Source: Pristionchus mayeri (lineage: Eukaryota; Nematoda; Chromadorea; Rhabditida; Neodiplogasteridae). From it: a stretch of DNA of 64,000 nt. Under the pieces are notes generated by a model. That model was given only the letters and a program-made list of their open reading frames with translations. It did no database searches and was not told the DNA's origin. Position numbers and translations under genes: made by a program. Positions 38,071 to 48,800 of this stretch are shown here, one piece after another. The DNA is taken from contig BTRK01000005.1 of assembly GCA_036245805.1 (NCBI GenBank), forward strand, positions 34,763,469 through 34,827,468. The letters run 5' to 3'. Numbering within the stretch: the stretch's first letter is position 1; each line of letters opens with the position of its first letter.

Positions 38071-38299
38071 GCTGGAAACCACCAAATTTTGGACCGGTCT
38101 CTCCTAGGAGGGGCCAATAATACGGTAGAATCAATCATATTTCGTGACGTAGAGTGGCGAAGTCTGATCACGCATTCCTTCGATCGTGTGTACTGCATTT
38201 CGAGATGTTCGATTAATCAATCAGTCAAATCAGTTGAATTCTGGTGAAATCGTTACTGAAATTGCGAGAAAGAGTGCTCCAGTATCTGTTCATATAGTG
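38071..38299 (+). repeat. Short monomer 8 (229 bp)
   Basis: The last of the tandem triplet, again with G186 and G114. It is followed by a full-length unit with A114 and A187. Confidence 0.95.
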
Positions 38300-40980
38300 G
38301 CTGGAAACCACCAAATTTTGGACCGGTCTCTCCTAGGAGGGGCCAATAATACGGTAGAATCAATCATATTTCGTGACGTAGAGTGGCGAAGTCTGATCAC
38401 ACATTCCTTCGATCGTGTGTACTGCATTTCGAGATGTTCGATTAATCAATCAGTCAAATCAGTTGAATTCTGAAGAAATCGTTACTGAAATTGCGAGAAA
38501 GAGTGCTCCAGTATCTGTTCATATAGTGTACACTCATTCGTGCATCCCCTCTGGCATCGTTACTCGAATCCGCTCGGTCTAGTGCTCGTATCTCCCTCAA
38601 GTGCCGTTACTCTCATTCAGCATCGGATTAAAATCCCAAGTTTGAGGTTTTTACTGAAACTGGCTCGTTGAAAGACGTGGCTGGAAACCACCAAATTTTG
38701 GACCGGTCTCTCCTAGGAGGGGCCAATAATACGGTAGAATCAATCATATTTCGTGACGTAGAGTGGCGAAGTCTGATCACGCATTCCTTCGATCTTGTGT
38801 ACTGTATTTCGAGATGTTCGATTAATCAATCAGTCAAATCAGTTGAATTCTGATGAAATCGTTACTGAAATTGCGAGAAAGAGTGCTCCAGTGTCTGTTC
38901 ATATAGTGTACACTCATTCGTGCATCCCCTCTGGCATCGTTACTCGAATCCGCCCGGTCTAGTGCTCGTATCTCCCTCAAGTGCCGTTACTCTCATTCAG
39001 CATCGGATTAAAATCCCAAGTTTGAGGTTTTTACAGAAACTGGCTCGTTGAAAGACGTGGCTGGAAACCACCAAATTTTGGACCGGTCTCGCCTAGGAGG
39101 GGCCAATAATACGGTAGAATCAATCATATTTCGTGACGTAGAGTGGCGAAGTCTGATCACGCATTCCTTCGATCGTGTGTACTGCATTTCGAGATGTTCG
39201 ATTAATCAATCAGTCAAATCAGTTGAATTCTGATGAAATCGTTACTGAAATTGCGAGAAAGAGTGCTCCAGTATCTGTTCATATAGTGTACACTCATTCG
39301 TGCATCCCCTCTGGCATCGTTACTCGAATCCGCCCGGTCTAGTGCTCGTATCTCCCTCAAGTGCCGTTACTCTCATTCAGCATCGGATTAAAATCCCAAG
39401 TTTGAGGTTTTTACAGAAACTGGCTCGTTGAAAGACGTGGCTGGAAACCACCAAATTTTGGACCGGTCTCTCCTAGGAGGGGCCAATAATACGGTAGAAT
39501 CAATCATATTTCGTGACGTAGAGTGGCGAAGTCTGATCACGCATTCCTTCGATCGTGTGTACTGCATTTCGAGATGTTCGATTAATCAATCAGTCAAATC
39601 AGTTGAATTCTGATGAAATCGTTACTGAAATTGCGAGAAAGAGTGCTCCAGTATCTGTTCATATAGTGTACACTCATTCGTGCATCCCCTCTGGCATCGT
39701 TACTCGAATCCGCCCGGTCTAGTGCTCGTATCTCCCTCAAGTGCCGTTACTCTCATTCAGCATCGGATTAAAATCCCAAGTTTGAGGTTTTTACTGAAAC
39801 TGGCTCGTTGAAAGACGTGGCTGGAAACCACCAAATTTTGGACCGGTCTCTCCTAGGAGGGGCCAATAATACGGTAGAATCAATCATATTTCGTGACGTA
39901 GAGTGGCGAAGTCTGATCACGCATTCCTTCGATCGTGTGTACTGCATTTCGAGATGTTCGATTAATCAATCAGTCAAATCAGTTGAATTCTGATGAAATC
40001 GTTACTGAAATTGCGAGAAAGAGTGCTCCAGTATCTGTTCATATAGTGTACACTCATTCGTGCATCCCCTCTGGCATCGTTACTCGAATCCGCCCGGTCT
40101 AGTGCTCGTATCTCCCTCAAGTGCCGTTACTCTCATTCAGCATCGGATTAAAATCCCAAGTTTGAGGTTTTTACTGAAACTGGCTCGTTGAAAGACGTGG
40201 CTGGAAACCACCAAATTTTGGACCGGTCTCTCCTAGGAGGGGCCAATAATACGGTAGAATCAATCATATTTCGTGACGTAGAGTGGCGAAGTCTGATCAC
40301 GCATTCCTTCGATCGTGTGTACTGCATTTCGAGATGTTCGATTAATCAATCAGTCAAATCAGTTGAATTCTGATGAAATCGTTACTGAAATTGCGAGAAG
40401 GAGTGCTCCAGTATCTGTTCATATAGTGTACACTCATTCGTGCATCCCCTCTGGCATCGTTACTCGAATCCGCCCGGTCTAGTGCTCGTATCTCCCTCAA
40501 GTGCCGTTACTCTCATTCAGCATCGGATTAAAATCCCAAGTTTGAGGTTTTTACTGAAACTGGCTCGTTGAAAGACGTGGCTGGAAACCACCAAATTTTG
40601 GACCGGTCTCTCCTAGGAGGGGCCAATAATACGGTAGAATCAATCATATTTCGTGACGTAGAGTGGCGAAGTCTGATCACGCATTCCTTCGATCGTGTGT
40701 ACTGCATTTCGAGATGTTCGATTAATCAATCAGTCAAATCAGTTGAATTCTGATGAAATCGTTACTGAAATTGCGAGAAAGAGTGCTCCAGTATCTGTTC
40801 ATATAGTGTACACTCATTCGTGCATCCCCTCTGGCATCGTTACTCGAATCCGCCCGGTCTAGTGCTCGTATCTCCCTCAAGTGCCGTTACTCTCATTCAG
40901 CATCGGATTAAAATCCCAAGTTTGAGGTTTTTACTGAAACTGGCTCGTTGAAAGACGTGGCTGGAAACCACCAAATTTTG

Positions 40981-40988
40981 GACCGGTC
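40981..40988. other. 8 bp perfect palindrome GACCGGTC
   Basis: GACCGGTC (unit positions 34-41) is its own reverse complement and contains an AgeI site. It appears intact in almost all units, but not in unit 60938 or 63218 at its flank (TTTTAGACC). Confidence 0.85.
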
Positions 40989-40989
40989 T

Positions 40990-40999
40990 CTCCTAGGAG
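40990..40999. other. 10 bp perfect palindrome CTCCTAGGAG
   Basis: CTCCTAGGAG (unit positions 43-52, AvrII core) lies one base after the GACCGGTC palindrome. It is intact in G50 monomers and broken in the A50 subfamily (CTCCTAGAAG), so the two main subfamilies differ in this dyad. Confidence 0.85.
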
Positions 41000-41137
41000 G
41001 GGCCAATAATACGGTAGAATCAATCATATTTCGTGACGTAGAGTGGCGAAGTCTGATCACGCATTCCTTCGATCGTGTGTACTGCATTTCGAGATGTTCG
41101 ATTAATCAATCAGTCAAATCAGTTGAATTCTGATGAA

Positions 41138-41292
41138 ATCGTTACTGAAATTGCGAGAAAGAGTGCTCCAGTATCTGTTCATATAGTGTACACTCATTCG
41201 TGCATCCCCTCTGGCATCGTTACTCGAATCCGCCCGGTCTAGTGCTCGTATCTCCCTCAAGTGCCGTTACTCTCATTCAGCATCGGATTAAA
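41138..41292 (+). repeat. Diverged internal tandem duplication of about 79 bp within the monomer
   Basis: In the reference unit, 41138-41215 and 41216-41292 align with offsets of at most three bases. Both contain, in order, ATCGTTACT, GAA(A)T, AGTGCTC, GTATCT, AGTG, a TAC-containing step, CTCATTC and GCATC. By eye roughly 45 of about 70 aligned bases agree. The 380 bp monomer therefore appears to contain an ancient duplication of a shorter element. A weaker third piece may begin at TTACTGAAA (41311), before the next unit. Confidence 0.75.
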
Positions 41293-41312
41293 ATCCCAAG
41301 TTTGAGGTTTTT
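41184..41312 (+). promoter_or_regulatory. Possible degenerate Pol III internal promoter with T5 run
   Basis: TAGTGTACACT (41184-41194) fits the A-box pattern TRGYNNANNNG except for its last base. TACTCGAATCC (41221-41231) agrees with the tRNA B-box form GGTTCGAATCC at 8 of 11 bases, and two units read TATTCGAATCC (near 852 and 4730), 9 of 11. A TTTTT run at 41308-41312 could end a transcript of roughly 130 nt. No tRNA fold is evident. This is a motif-level resemblance that could be chance or a remnant of a tRNA-derived element. Confidence 0.2.
41185..41194. other. 10 bp perfect palindrome AGTGTACACT at the deletion breakpoint
   Basis: AGTGTACACT (unit positions 238-247) is a perfect dyad. 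In all nine short monomers the left breakpoint of the 151 bp deletion falls after AGTG, one base from the dyad centre, allowing for the 3 bp GTG ambiguity. Confidence 0.85.
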
Positions 41313-41323
41313 ACTGAAACTGG

Positions 41324-41340
41324 CTCGTTGAAAGACGTGG
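41324..41340 (+). other. Degenerate CENP-B-box-like stretch at the unit boundary
   Basis: CTCGTTGAAAGACGTGG, spanning the end of one unit and the start of the next, resembles the CENP-B box (YTTCGTTGGAARCGGGA) over TCGTTG-AA-G. It needs a one-base insertion to align the CG that follows and lacks the CGGG core. The 151 bp deletion removes it up to GTG. Binding by a CENP-B-like protein is not supported by the sequence alone. Confidence 0.15.
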
Positions 41341-44300
41341 CTGGAAACCACCAAATTTTGGACCGGTCTCTCCTAGGAGGGGCCAATAATACGGTAGAAT
41401 CAATCATATTTCGTGACGTAGAGTGGCGAAGTCTGATCACGCATTCCTTCGATCGTGTGTACTGCATTTCGAGATGTTCGATTAATCAATCAGTCAAATC
41501 AGTTGAATTCTGATGAAATCGTTACTGAAATTGCGAGAAAGAGTGCTCCAGCATCTGTTCATATAGTGTACACTCATTCGTGCATCCCCTCTGGCATCGT
41601 TACTCGAATCCGCCCGGTCTAGTGCTCGTATCTCCCTCAAGTGCCGTTACTCTCATTCAGCATCGGATTAAAATCCCAAGTTTGAGGTTTTTACTGAAAC
41701 TGGCTCGTTGAAAGACGTGGCTGGAAACCACCAAATTTTGGACCGGTCTCTCCTAGGAGGGGCCAATAATACGGTAGAATCAATCATATTTCGTGAGGTA
41801 GAGTGGCGAAGTCTGATCACGCATTCCTTCGATCGTGTGTACTGCATTTCGAGATGTTCGATTAATCAATCAGTCAAATCAGTTGAATTCTGATGAAATC
41901 GTTACTGAAATTGCGAGAAGGAGTGCTCCAGTATCTGTTCATATAGTGTACACTCATTCGTGCATCCCCTCTGGCATCGTTACTCGAATCCGCCCGGTCT
42001 AGTGCTCGTATCTCCCTCAAGTGCCGTTACTCTCATTCAGCATCGGATTAAAATCCCAAGTTTGAGGTTTTTACTGAAACTGGCTCGTTGAAAGACGTGG
42101 CTGGAAACCACCAAATTTTGGACCGGTCTCTCCTAGGAGGGGCCAATAATACGGTAGAATCAATCATATTTCGTGACGTAGAGTGGCGAAGTCTGATCAC
42201 GCATTCCTTCGATCGTGTGTACTGCATTTCGAGATGTTCGATTAATCAATCAGTCAAATCAGTTGAATTCTGATGAAATCGTTACTGAAATTGCGAGAAG
42301 GAGTGCTCCAGTATCTGTTCATATAGTGTACACTCATTCGTGCATCCCCTCTGGCATCGTTACTCGAATCCGCCCGGTCTAGTGCTCGTATCTCCCTCAA
42401 GTGCCGTTACTCTCATTCAGCATCGGATTAAAATCCCAAGTTTGAGGTTTTTACTGAAACTGGCTCGTTGAAAGACGTGGCTGGAAACCACCAAATTTTG
42501 GACCGGTCTCTCCTAGGAGGGGCCAATAATACGGTAGAATCAATCATATTTCGTGACGTAGAGTGGCGAAGTCTGATCACGCATTCCTTCGATCGTGTGT
42601 ACTGCATTTCGAGATGTTCGATTAATCAATCAGTTAAATCAGTTGAATTCTGATGAAATCGTTACTGAAATTGCGAGAAAGAGTGCTCCAGTATCTGTTC
42701 ATATAGTGTACACTCATTCGTGCATCCCCTCTGGCATCGTTACTCGAATCCGCCCGGTCTAGTGCTCGTATCTCCCTCAAGTGCCGTTACTCTCATTCAG
42801 CATCGGATTAAAATCCCAAGTTTGAGGTTTTTACTGAAACTGGCTCGTTGAAAGACGTGGCTGGAAACCACCAAATTTTGGACCGGTCTCTCCTAGGAGG
42901 GGCCAATAATACGGTAGAATCAATCATATTTCGTGACGTAGAGTGGCGAAGTCTGATCACGCATTCCTTCGATCGTGTGTACTGCATTTCGAGATGTTCG
43001 ATTAATCAATCAGTCAAATCAGTTGAATTCTGATGAAATCGTTACTGAAATTGCGAAAAGGAGTGCTCCAGTATCTGTTCATATAGTGTACACTCATTCG
43101 TGCATCCCCTCTGGCATCGTTACTCGAATCCGCCCGGTCTAGTGCTCGTATCTCCCTCAAGTGCCGTTACTCTCATTCAGCATCGGATTAAAATCCCAAG
43201 TTTGAGGTTTTTACTGAAACTGGCTCGTTGAAAGACGTGGCTGGAAACCACCAAATTTTGGACCGGTCTCTCCTAGGAGGGGCCAATAATACGGTAGAAT
43301 CAATCATATTTCGTGACGTAGAGTGGCGAAGTCTGATCACGCATTCCTTCGATCGTGTGTACTGCATTTCGAGATGTTCGATTAATCAATCAGTCAAATC
43401 AGTTGAATTCTGATGAAATCGTTACTGAAATTGCGAGAAAGAGTGCTCCAGTATCTGTTCATATAGTGTACACTCATTCGTGCATCCCCTCTGGCATCGT
43501 TACTCGAATCCGCCCGGTCTAGTGCTCGTATCTCCCTCAAGTGCCGTTACTCTCATTCAGCATCGGATTAAAATCCCAAGTTTGAGGTTTTTACTGAAAC
43601 TGGCTCGTTGAAAGACGTGGCTGGAAACCACCAAATTTTGGACCGGTCTCTCCTAGGAGGGGCCAATAATACGGTAGAATCAATCATATTTCGTGACGTA
43701 GAGTGGCGAAGTCTGATCACGCATTCCTTCGATCGTGTGTACTGCATTTCGAGATGTTCGATTAATCAATCAGTCAAATCAGTTGAATTCTGATGAAATC
43801 GTTACTGAAATTGCGAGAAAGAGTGCTCCAGTATCTGTTCATATAGTGTACACTCATTCGTGCATCCCCTCTGGCATCGTTACTCGAATCCGCCCGGACT
43901 AGTGCTCGTATCTCCCTCAAGTGCCGTTACTCTCATTTAGCATCGGAATAAAATCCCAAGTTTGAGGTTTTTACTGAAACTGGCTCGTTAAAAGACGTGG
44001 CTGGAAACCACCAAATTTTGGACCGGTCTCTCCTAGGAGGGGCCAATAATACGGTAGAATCAATCATATTTCGTGACGTAGAGTGGCGAAGTCTGATCAC
44101 GCATTCCTTCGATCGTGTGTACTGCATTTCGAGATGTTCGATTAATCAATCAGTCAAATCAGTTGAATTCTGATGAAATCGTTACTGAAATTGCGAGAAA
44201 GAGTGCTCCAGTATCTGTTCATATGGTGTACACTCATTCGTGCATCCCCTCTGGCATCGTTACTCGAATCCGCCCGGTCTAGTGCTCGTATCTCCCTCAA

Positions 44301-45887
44301 GTGCCGTTACTCTCATTCAGCATCGGATTAAAATCCCAAGTTTGAGGTTTTTACTGAAACTGGCTCGTTAAAAGACGTGGCTGGAAACCACCAAATTTTG
44401 GACCGGTCTCTCCTAGGAGGGGCCAATAATACGGTAGAATCAATCATATTTCGTGACGTAGAGTGGCGAAGTCTGATCACGCATTCCTTCGATCGTGTGT
44501 ACTGCATTTCGAGATGTTCGATTAATCAATCAGTCAAATCAGTTGAATTCTGATGAAATCGTTACTGAAATTGCGAGAAAGAGTGCTCCAGTATCTGTTC
44601 ATATAGTGTACACTCATTCGTGCATCCCCTCTGGCATCGTTACTCGAATCCGCCCGGTCTAGTGCTCGTATCTCCCTCAAGTGCCGTTACTCTCATTCAG
44701 CATCGGATTAAAATCCCAAGTTTGAGGTTTTTACTGAAACTGGCTCGTTGAAAGACGTGGCTGGAAACCACCAAATTTTGGACCGGTCTCTCCTAGGAGG
44801 GGCCAATAATACGGTAGAATCAATCATATTTCGTGACGTAGAGTGGCGAAGTCTGATCACGCATTCCTTCGATCGTGTGTACTGCATTTCGAGATGTTCG
44901 ATTAATCAATCAGTCAAATCAGTTGAATTCTGATGAAATCGTTACTGAAATTGCGAGAAAGAGTGCTCCAGTATCTGTTCATATAGTGTACACTCATTCG
45001 TGCATCCCCTCTGGCATCGTTACTCGAATCCGCCCGGACTAGTGCTCGTATCTCCCTCAAGTGCCGTTACTCTCATTCAGCATCGGAATAAAATCCCAAG
45101 TTTGAGGTTTTTACTGAAACTGGCTCGTTAAAAGACGTGGCTGGAAACCACCAAATTTTGGACCGGTCTCTCCTAGGAGGGGCCAATAATACGGTAGAAT
45201 CAATCATATTTCGTGACGTAGAGTGGCGAAGTCTGATCACGCATTCCTTCGATCGTGTGTACTGCATTTCGAGATGTTCGATTAATCAATCAGTCAAATC
45301 AGTTGAATTCTGATGAAATCGTTACTGAAATTGCGAGAAAGAGTGCTCCAGTATCTGTTCATATGGTGTACACTCATTCGTGCATCCCCTCTGGCATCGT
45401 TACTCGAATCCGCCCGGTCTAGTGCTCGTATCTCCCTCAAGTGCCGTTACTCTCATTCAGCATCGGATTAAAATCCCAAGTTTGAGGTTTTTACTGAAAC
45501 TGGCTCGTTGAAAGACGTGGCTGGAAACCACCAAATTTTGGACCGGTCTCTCCTAGGAGGGGCCAATAATACGGTAGAATCAATCATATTTCGTGACGTA
45601 GAGTGGCGAAGTCTGATCACGCATTCCTTTGATCGTGTGTACTGCATTTCGAGATGTTCGATTAATCAATCAGTCAAATCAGTTGAATTCTGATGAAATC
45701 GTTGCTGAAATTTCGAGAAAGAGTGCTCCAGTATCTGTTCATACAGTGTACACTCATTCGTGCATCCCCTCTGGCATCGTTACTCGAATCCGCCCGGTCT
45801 AGTGCTCGTATCTCCCTCAAGTGCCGTTACTCTCATTCAGCATCGGATTAAAATCCCAAGTTTGAGGTTTTTACTGAAACTGGCTCG
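41328..45887 (+). repeat. 12-mer higher-order repeat, copy 1 (4,560 bp)
   Basis: This is the first of two tandem copies of a 12-monomer block. Ordered markers: CCAGCATCTG (41550), TCGTGAGGTAG (41793), GAGAAGGAGTG (41915, 42295), CAGTTAAATC (42631), GCGAAAAGGAG (43053), CCCGGACTAG (43893), CATTTAGCATCGGAATAAA (43935), CGTTAAAAGACG (43986, 44366, 45126), CATATGGTGTAC (44220, 45360), and the T123/G197/T206/C237 haplotype in the unit at 45508. The true boundary could be up to about 150 bp earlier or 220 bp later than the unit start used here. Confidence 0.93.
43608..45887 (+). repeat. Nested trimer (1,140 bp, two diverged copies) inside the 12-mer
   Basis: Units 43608/43988/44368 and 44748/45128/45508 share CCCGGACTAG, GGAATAAAATCC, CGTTAAAAGACG and CATATGGTG at a 1,140 bp offset. 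They differ in CATTTAG versus CATTCAG and in the last unit, so this trimer is older than the 12-mer duplication that copied both of its halves. Confidence 0.85.
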
Positions 45888-48800
45888 TTGAAAGACGTGG
45901 CTGGAAACCACCAAATTTTGGACCGGTCTCTCCTAGGAGGGGCCAATAATACGGTAGAATCAATCATATTTCGTGACGTAGAGTGGCGAAGTCTGATCAC
46001 GCATTCCTTCGATCGTGTGTACTGCATTTCGAGATGTTCGATTAATCAATCAGTCAAATCAGTTGAATTCTGATGAAATCGTTACTGAAATTGCGAGAAA
46101 GAGTGCTCCAGCATCTGTTCATATAGTGTACACTCATTCGTGCATCCCCTCTGGCATCGTTACTCGAATCCGCCCGGTCTAGTGCTCGTATCTCCCTCAA
46201 GTGCCGTTACTCTCATTCAGCATCGGATTAAAATCCCAAGTTTGAGGTTTTTACTGAAACTGGCTCGTTGAAAGACGTGGCTGGAAACCACCAAATTTTG
46301 GACCGGTCTCTCCTAGGAGGGGCCAATAATACGGTAGAATCAATCATATTTCGTGAGGTAGAGTGGCGAAGTCTGATCACGCATTCCTTCGATCGTGTGT
46401 ACTGCATTTCGAGATGTTCGATTAATCAATCAGTCAAATCAGTTGAATTCTGATGAAATCGTTACTGAAATTGCGAGAAGGAGTGCTCCAGTATCTGTTC
46501 ATATAGTGTACACTCATTCGTGCATCCCCTCTGGCATCGTTACTCGAATCCGCCCGGTCTAGTGCTCGTATCTCCCTCAAGTGCCGTTACTCTCATTCAG
46601 CATCGGATTAAAATCCCAAGTTTGAGGTTTTTACTGAAACTGGCTCGTTGAAAGACGTGGCTGGAAACCACCAAATTTTGGACCGGTCTCTCCTAGGAGG
46701 GGCCAATAATACGGTAGAATCAATCATATTTCGTGACGTAGAGTGGCGAAGTCTGATCACGCATTCCTTCGATCGTGTGTACTGCATTTCGAGATGTTCG
46801 ATTAATCAATCAGTCAAATCAGTTGAATTCTGATGAAATCGTTACTGAAATTGCGAGAAGGAGTGCTCCAGTATCTGTTCATATAGTGTACACTCATTCG
46901 TGCATCCCCTCTGGCATCGTTACTCGAATCCGCCCGGTCTAGTGCTCGTATCTCCCTCAAGTGCCGTTACTCTCATTCAGCATCGGATTAAAATCCCAAG
47001 TTTGAGGTTTTTACTGAAACTGGCTCGTTGAAAGACGTGGCTGGAAACCACCAAATTTTGGACCGGTCTCTCCTAGGAGGGGCCAATAATACGGTAGAAT
47101 CAATCATATTTCGTGACGTAGAGTGGCGAAGTCTGATCACGCATTCCTTCGATCGTGTGTACTGCATTTCGAGATGTTCGATTAATCAATCAGTTAAATC
47201 AGTTGAATTCTGATGAAATCGTTACTGAAATTGCGAGAAAGAGTGCTCCAGTATCTGTTCATATAGTGTACACTCATTCGTGCATCCCCTCTGGCATCGT
47301 TACTCGAATCCGCCCGGTCTAGTGCTCGTATCTCCCTCAAGTGCCGTTACTCTCATTCAGCATCGGATTAAAATCCCAAGTTTGAGGTTTTTACTGAAAC
47401 TGGCTCGTTGAAAGACGTGGCTGGAAACCACCAAATTTTGGACCGGTCTCTCCTAGGAGGGGCCAATAATACGGTAGAATCAATCATATTTCGTGACGTA
47501 GAGTGGCGAAGTCTGATCACGCATTCCTTCGATCGTGTGTACTGCATTTCGAGATGTTCGATTAATCAATCAGTCAAATCAGTTGAATTCTGATGAAATC
47601 GTTACTGAAATTGCGAAAAGGAGTGCTCCAGTATCTGTTCATATAGTGTACACTCATTCGTGCATCCCCTCTGGCATCGTTACTCGAATCCGCCCGGTCT
47701 AGTGCTCGTATCTCCCTCAAGTGCCGTTACTCTCATTCAGCATCGGATTAAAATCCCAAGTTTGAGGTTTTTACTGAAACTGGCTCGTTGAAAGACGTGG
47801 CTGGAAACCACCAAATTTTGGACCGGTCTCTCCTAGGAGGGGCCAATAATACGGTAGAATCAATCATATTTCGTGACGTAGAGTGGCGAAGTCTGATCAC
47901 GCATTCCTTCGATCGTGTGTACTGCATTTCGAGATGTTCGATTAATCAATCAGTCAAATCAGTTGAATTCTGATGAAATCGTTACTGAAATTGCGAGAAA
48001 GAGTGCTCCAGTATCTGTTCATATAGTGTACACTCATTCGTGCATCCCCTCTGGCATCGTTACTCGAATCCGCCCGGTCTAGTGCTCGTATCTCCCTCAA
48101 GTGCCGTTACTCTCATTCAGCATCGGATTAAAATCCCAAGTTTGAGGTTTTTACTGAAACTGGCTCGTTGAAAGACGTGGCTGGAAACCACCAAATTTTG
48201 GACCGGTCTCTCCTAGGAGGGGCCAATAATACGGTAGAATCAATCATATTTCGTGACGTAGAGTGGCGAAGTCTGATCACGCATTCCTTCGATCGTGTGT
48301 ACTGCATTTCGAGATGTTCGATTAATCAATCAGTCAAATCAGTTGAATTCTGATGAAATCGTTACTGAAATTGCGAGAAAGAGTGCTCCAGTATCTGTTC
48401 ATATAGTGTACACTCATTCGTGCATCCCCTCTGGCATCGTTACTCGAATCCGCCCGGACTAGTGCTCGTATCTCCCTCAAGTGCCGTTACTCTCATTTAG
48501 CATCGGAATAAAATCCCAAGTTTGAGGTTTTTACTGAAACTGGCTCGTTAAAAGACGTGGCTGGAAACCACCAAATTTTGGACCGGTCTCTCCTAGGAGG
48601 GGCCAATAATACGGTAGAATCAATCATATTTCGTGACGTAGAGTGGCGAAGTCTGATCACGCATTCCTTCGATCGTGTGTACTGCATTTCGAGATGTTCG
48701 ATTAATCAATCAGTCAAATCAGTTGAATTCTGATGAAATCGTTACTGAAATTGCGAGAAAGAGTGCTCCAGTATCTGTTCATATGGTGTACACTCATTCG

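Larger units (their letters stand above)
37601..38667 (+). repeat. Run of three successive short monomers plus one full unit
   Basis: This 1,067 bp stretch contains junctions at 37841/37842, 38070/38071 and 38299/38300, each 229 bp apart, and then a full unit. It is the only place where the short form is itself tandem, so a 229 bp satellite lies within the 380 bp satellite. Confidence 0.95.
38668..41327 (+). repeat. Uniform block of seven monomers
   Basis: All seven units are A23/G50/C57/G114/T187. The few differences are private or shared by two units: GATCTTGTGTACTGTATT near 38793 (two changes in one unit), CCAGTGTCTG near 38889, TTTACAGAAAC near 39031 and 39411, GGTCTCGCCTAGG near 39087, and GAGAAGGAGTG near 40395. 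Confidence 0.9.
40948..41327 (+). repeat. Reference full-length monomer (380 bp)
   Basis: This unit is used here as the position standard (unit positions 1-380) because it carries the commonest base at nearly every variable site of the uniform central block: A23, G50, C57, G114, T187. Hand count gives 170 G+C of 380 and about 22 CpG. It contains single sites for AgeI (ACCGGT), AvrII (CCTAGG), BclI (TGATCA), PvuI (CGATCG), EcoRI (GAATTC) and BsrGI (TGTACA). EcoRI or AgeI digestion of the genome should therefore give a 380 bp ladder with a minor 229 bp rung. 380 bp is close to twice a common nucleosome repeat length, as in many satellites. The length is not a multiple of three. Confidence 0.95.

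Noticed and set aside
40990..40999. Site-specific recombination or integration site at the paired palindromes
   Set aside because: The palindromes are only 8-10 bp and lie in every monomer. No recombinase gene or insertion is seen. The nearby recombinant haplotypes are explained by ordinary conversion or unequal exchange.
40948..41133. A 61-codon open frame starting at TTG in most monomers (and 62-100 codon variants across short-unit junctions)
   Set aside because: It is open in many copies only because the copies are nearly identical. It starts at TTG rather than ATG, and the 380 bp unit is not a multiple of three. Two of the three subfamily bases in it change amino acids, and several units break it (CTATGAGG, CACTAAATT, CAATGAGTC). 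No domain, signal peptide or coding bias is visible.
41184..41251. A true tRNA gene
   Set aside because: The B-box-like motif is present, but the flanking bases do not form a T-arm stem, and I could not find an acceptor stem or anticodon arm.
43933..44127. A 64-codon open frame on the minus strand, recurring near 45073, 48493, 49633 and 59758
   Set aside because: It opens only where one or two base changes remove a stop. It is the complement of the same repeat and its copies arise from the 12-mer and trimer duplications.
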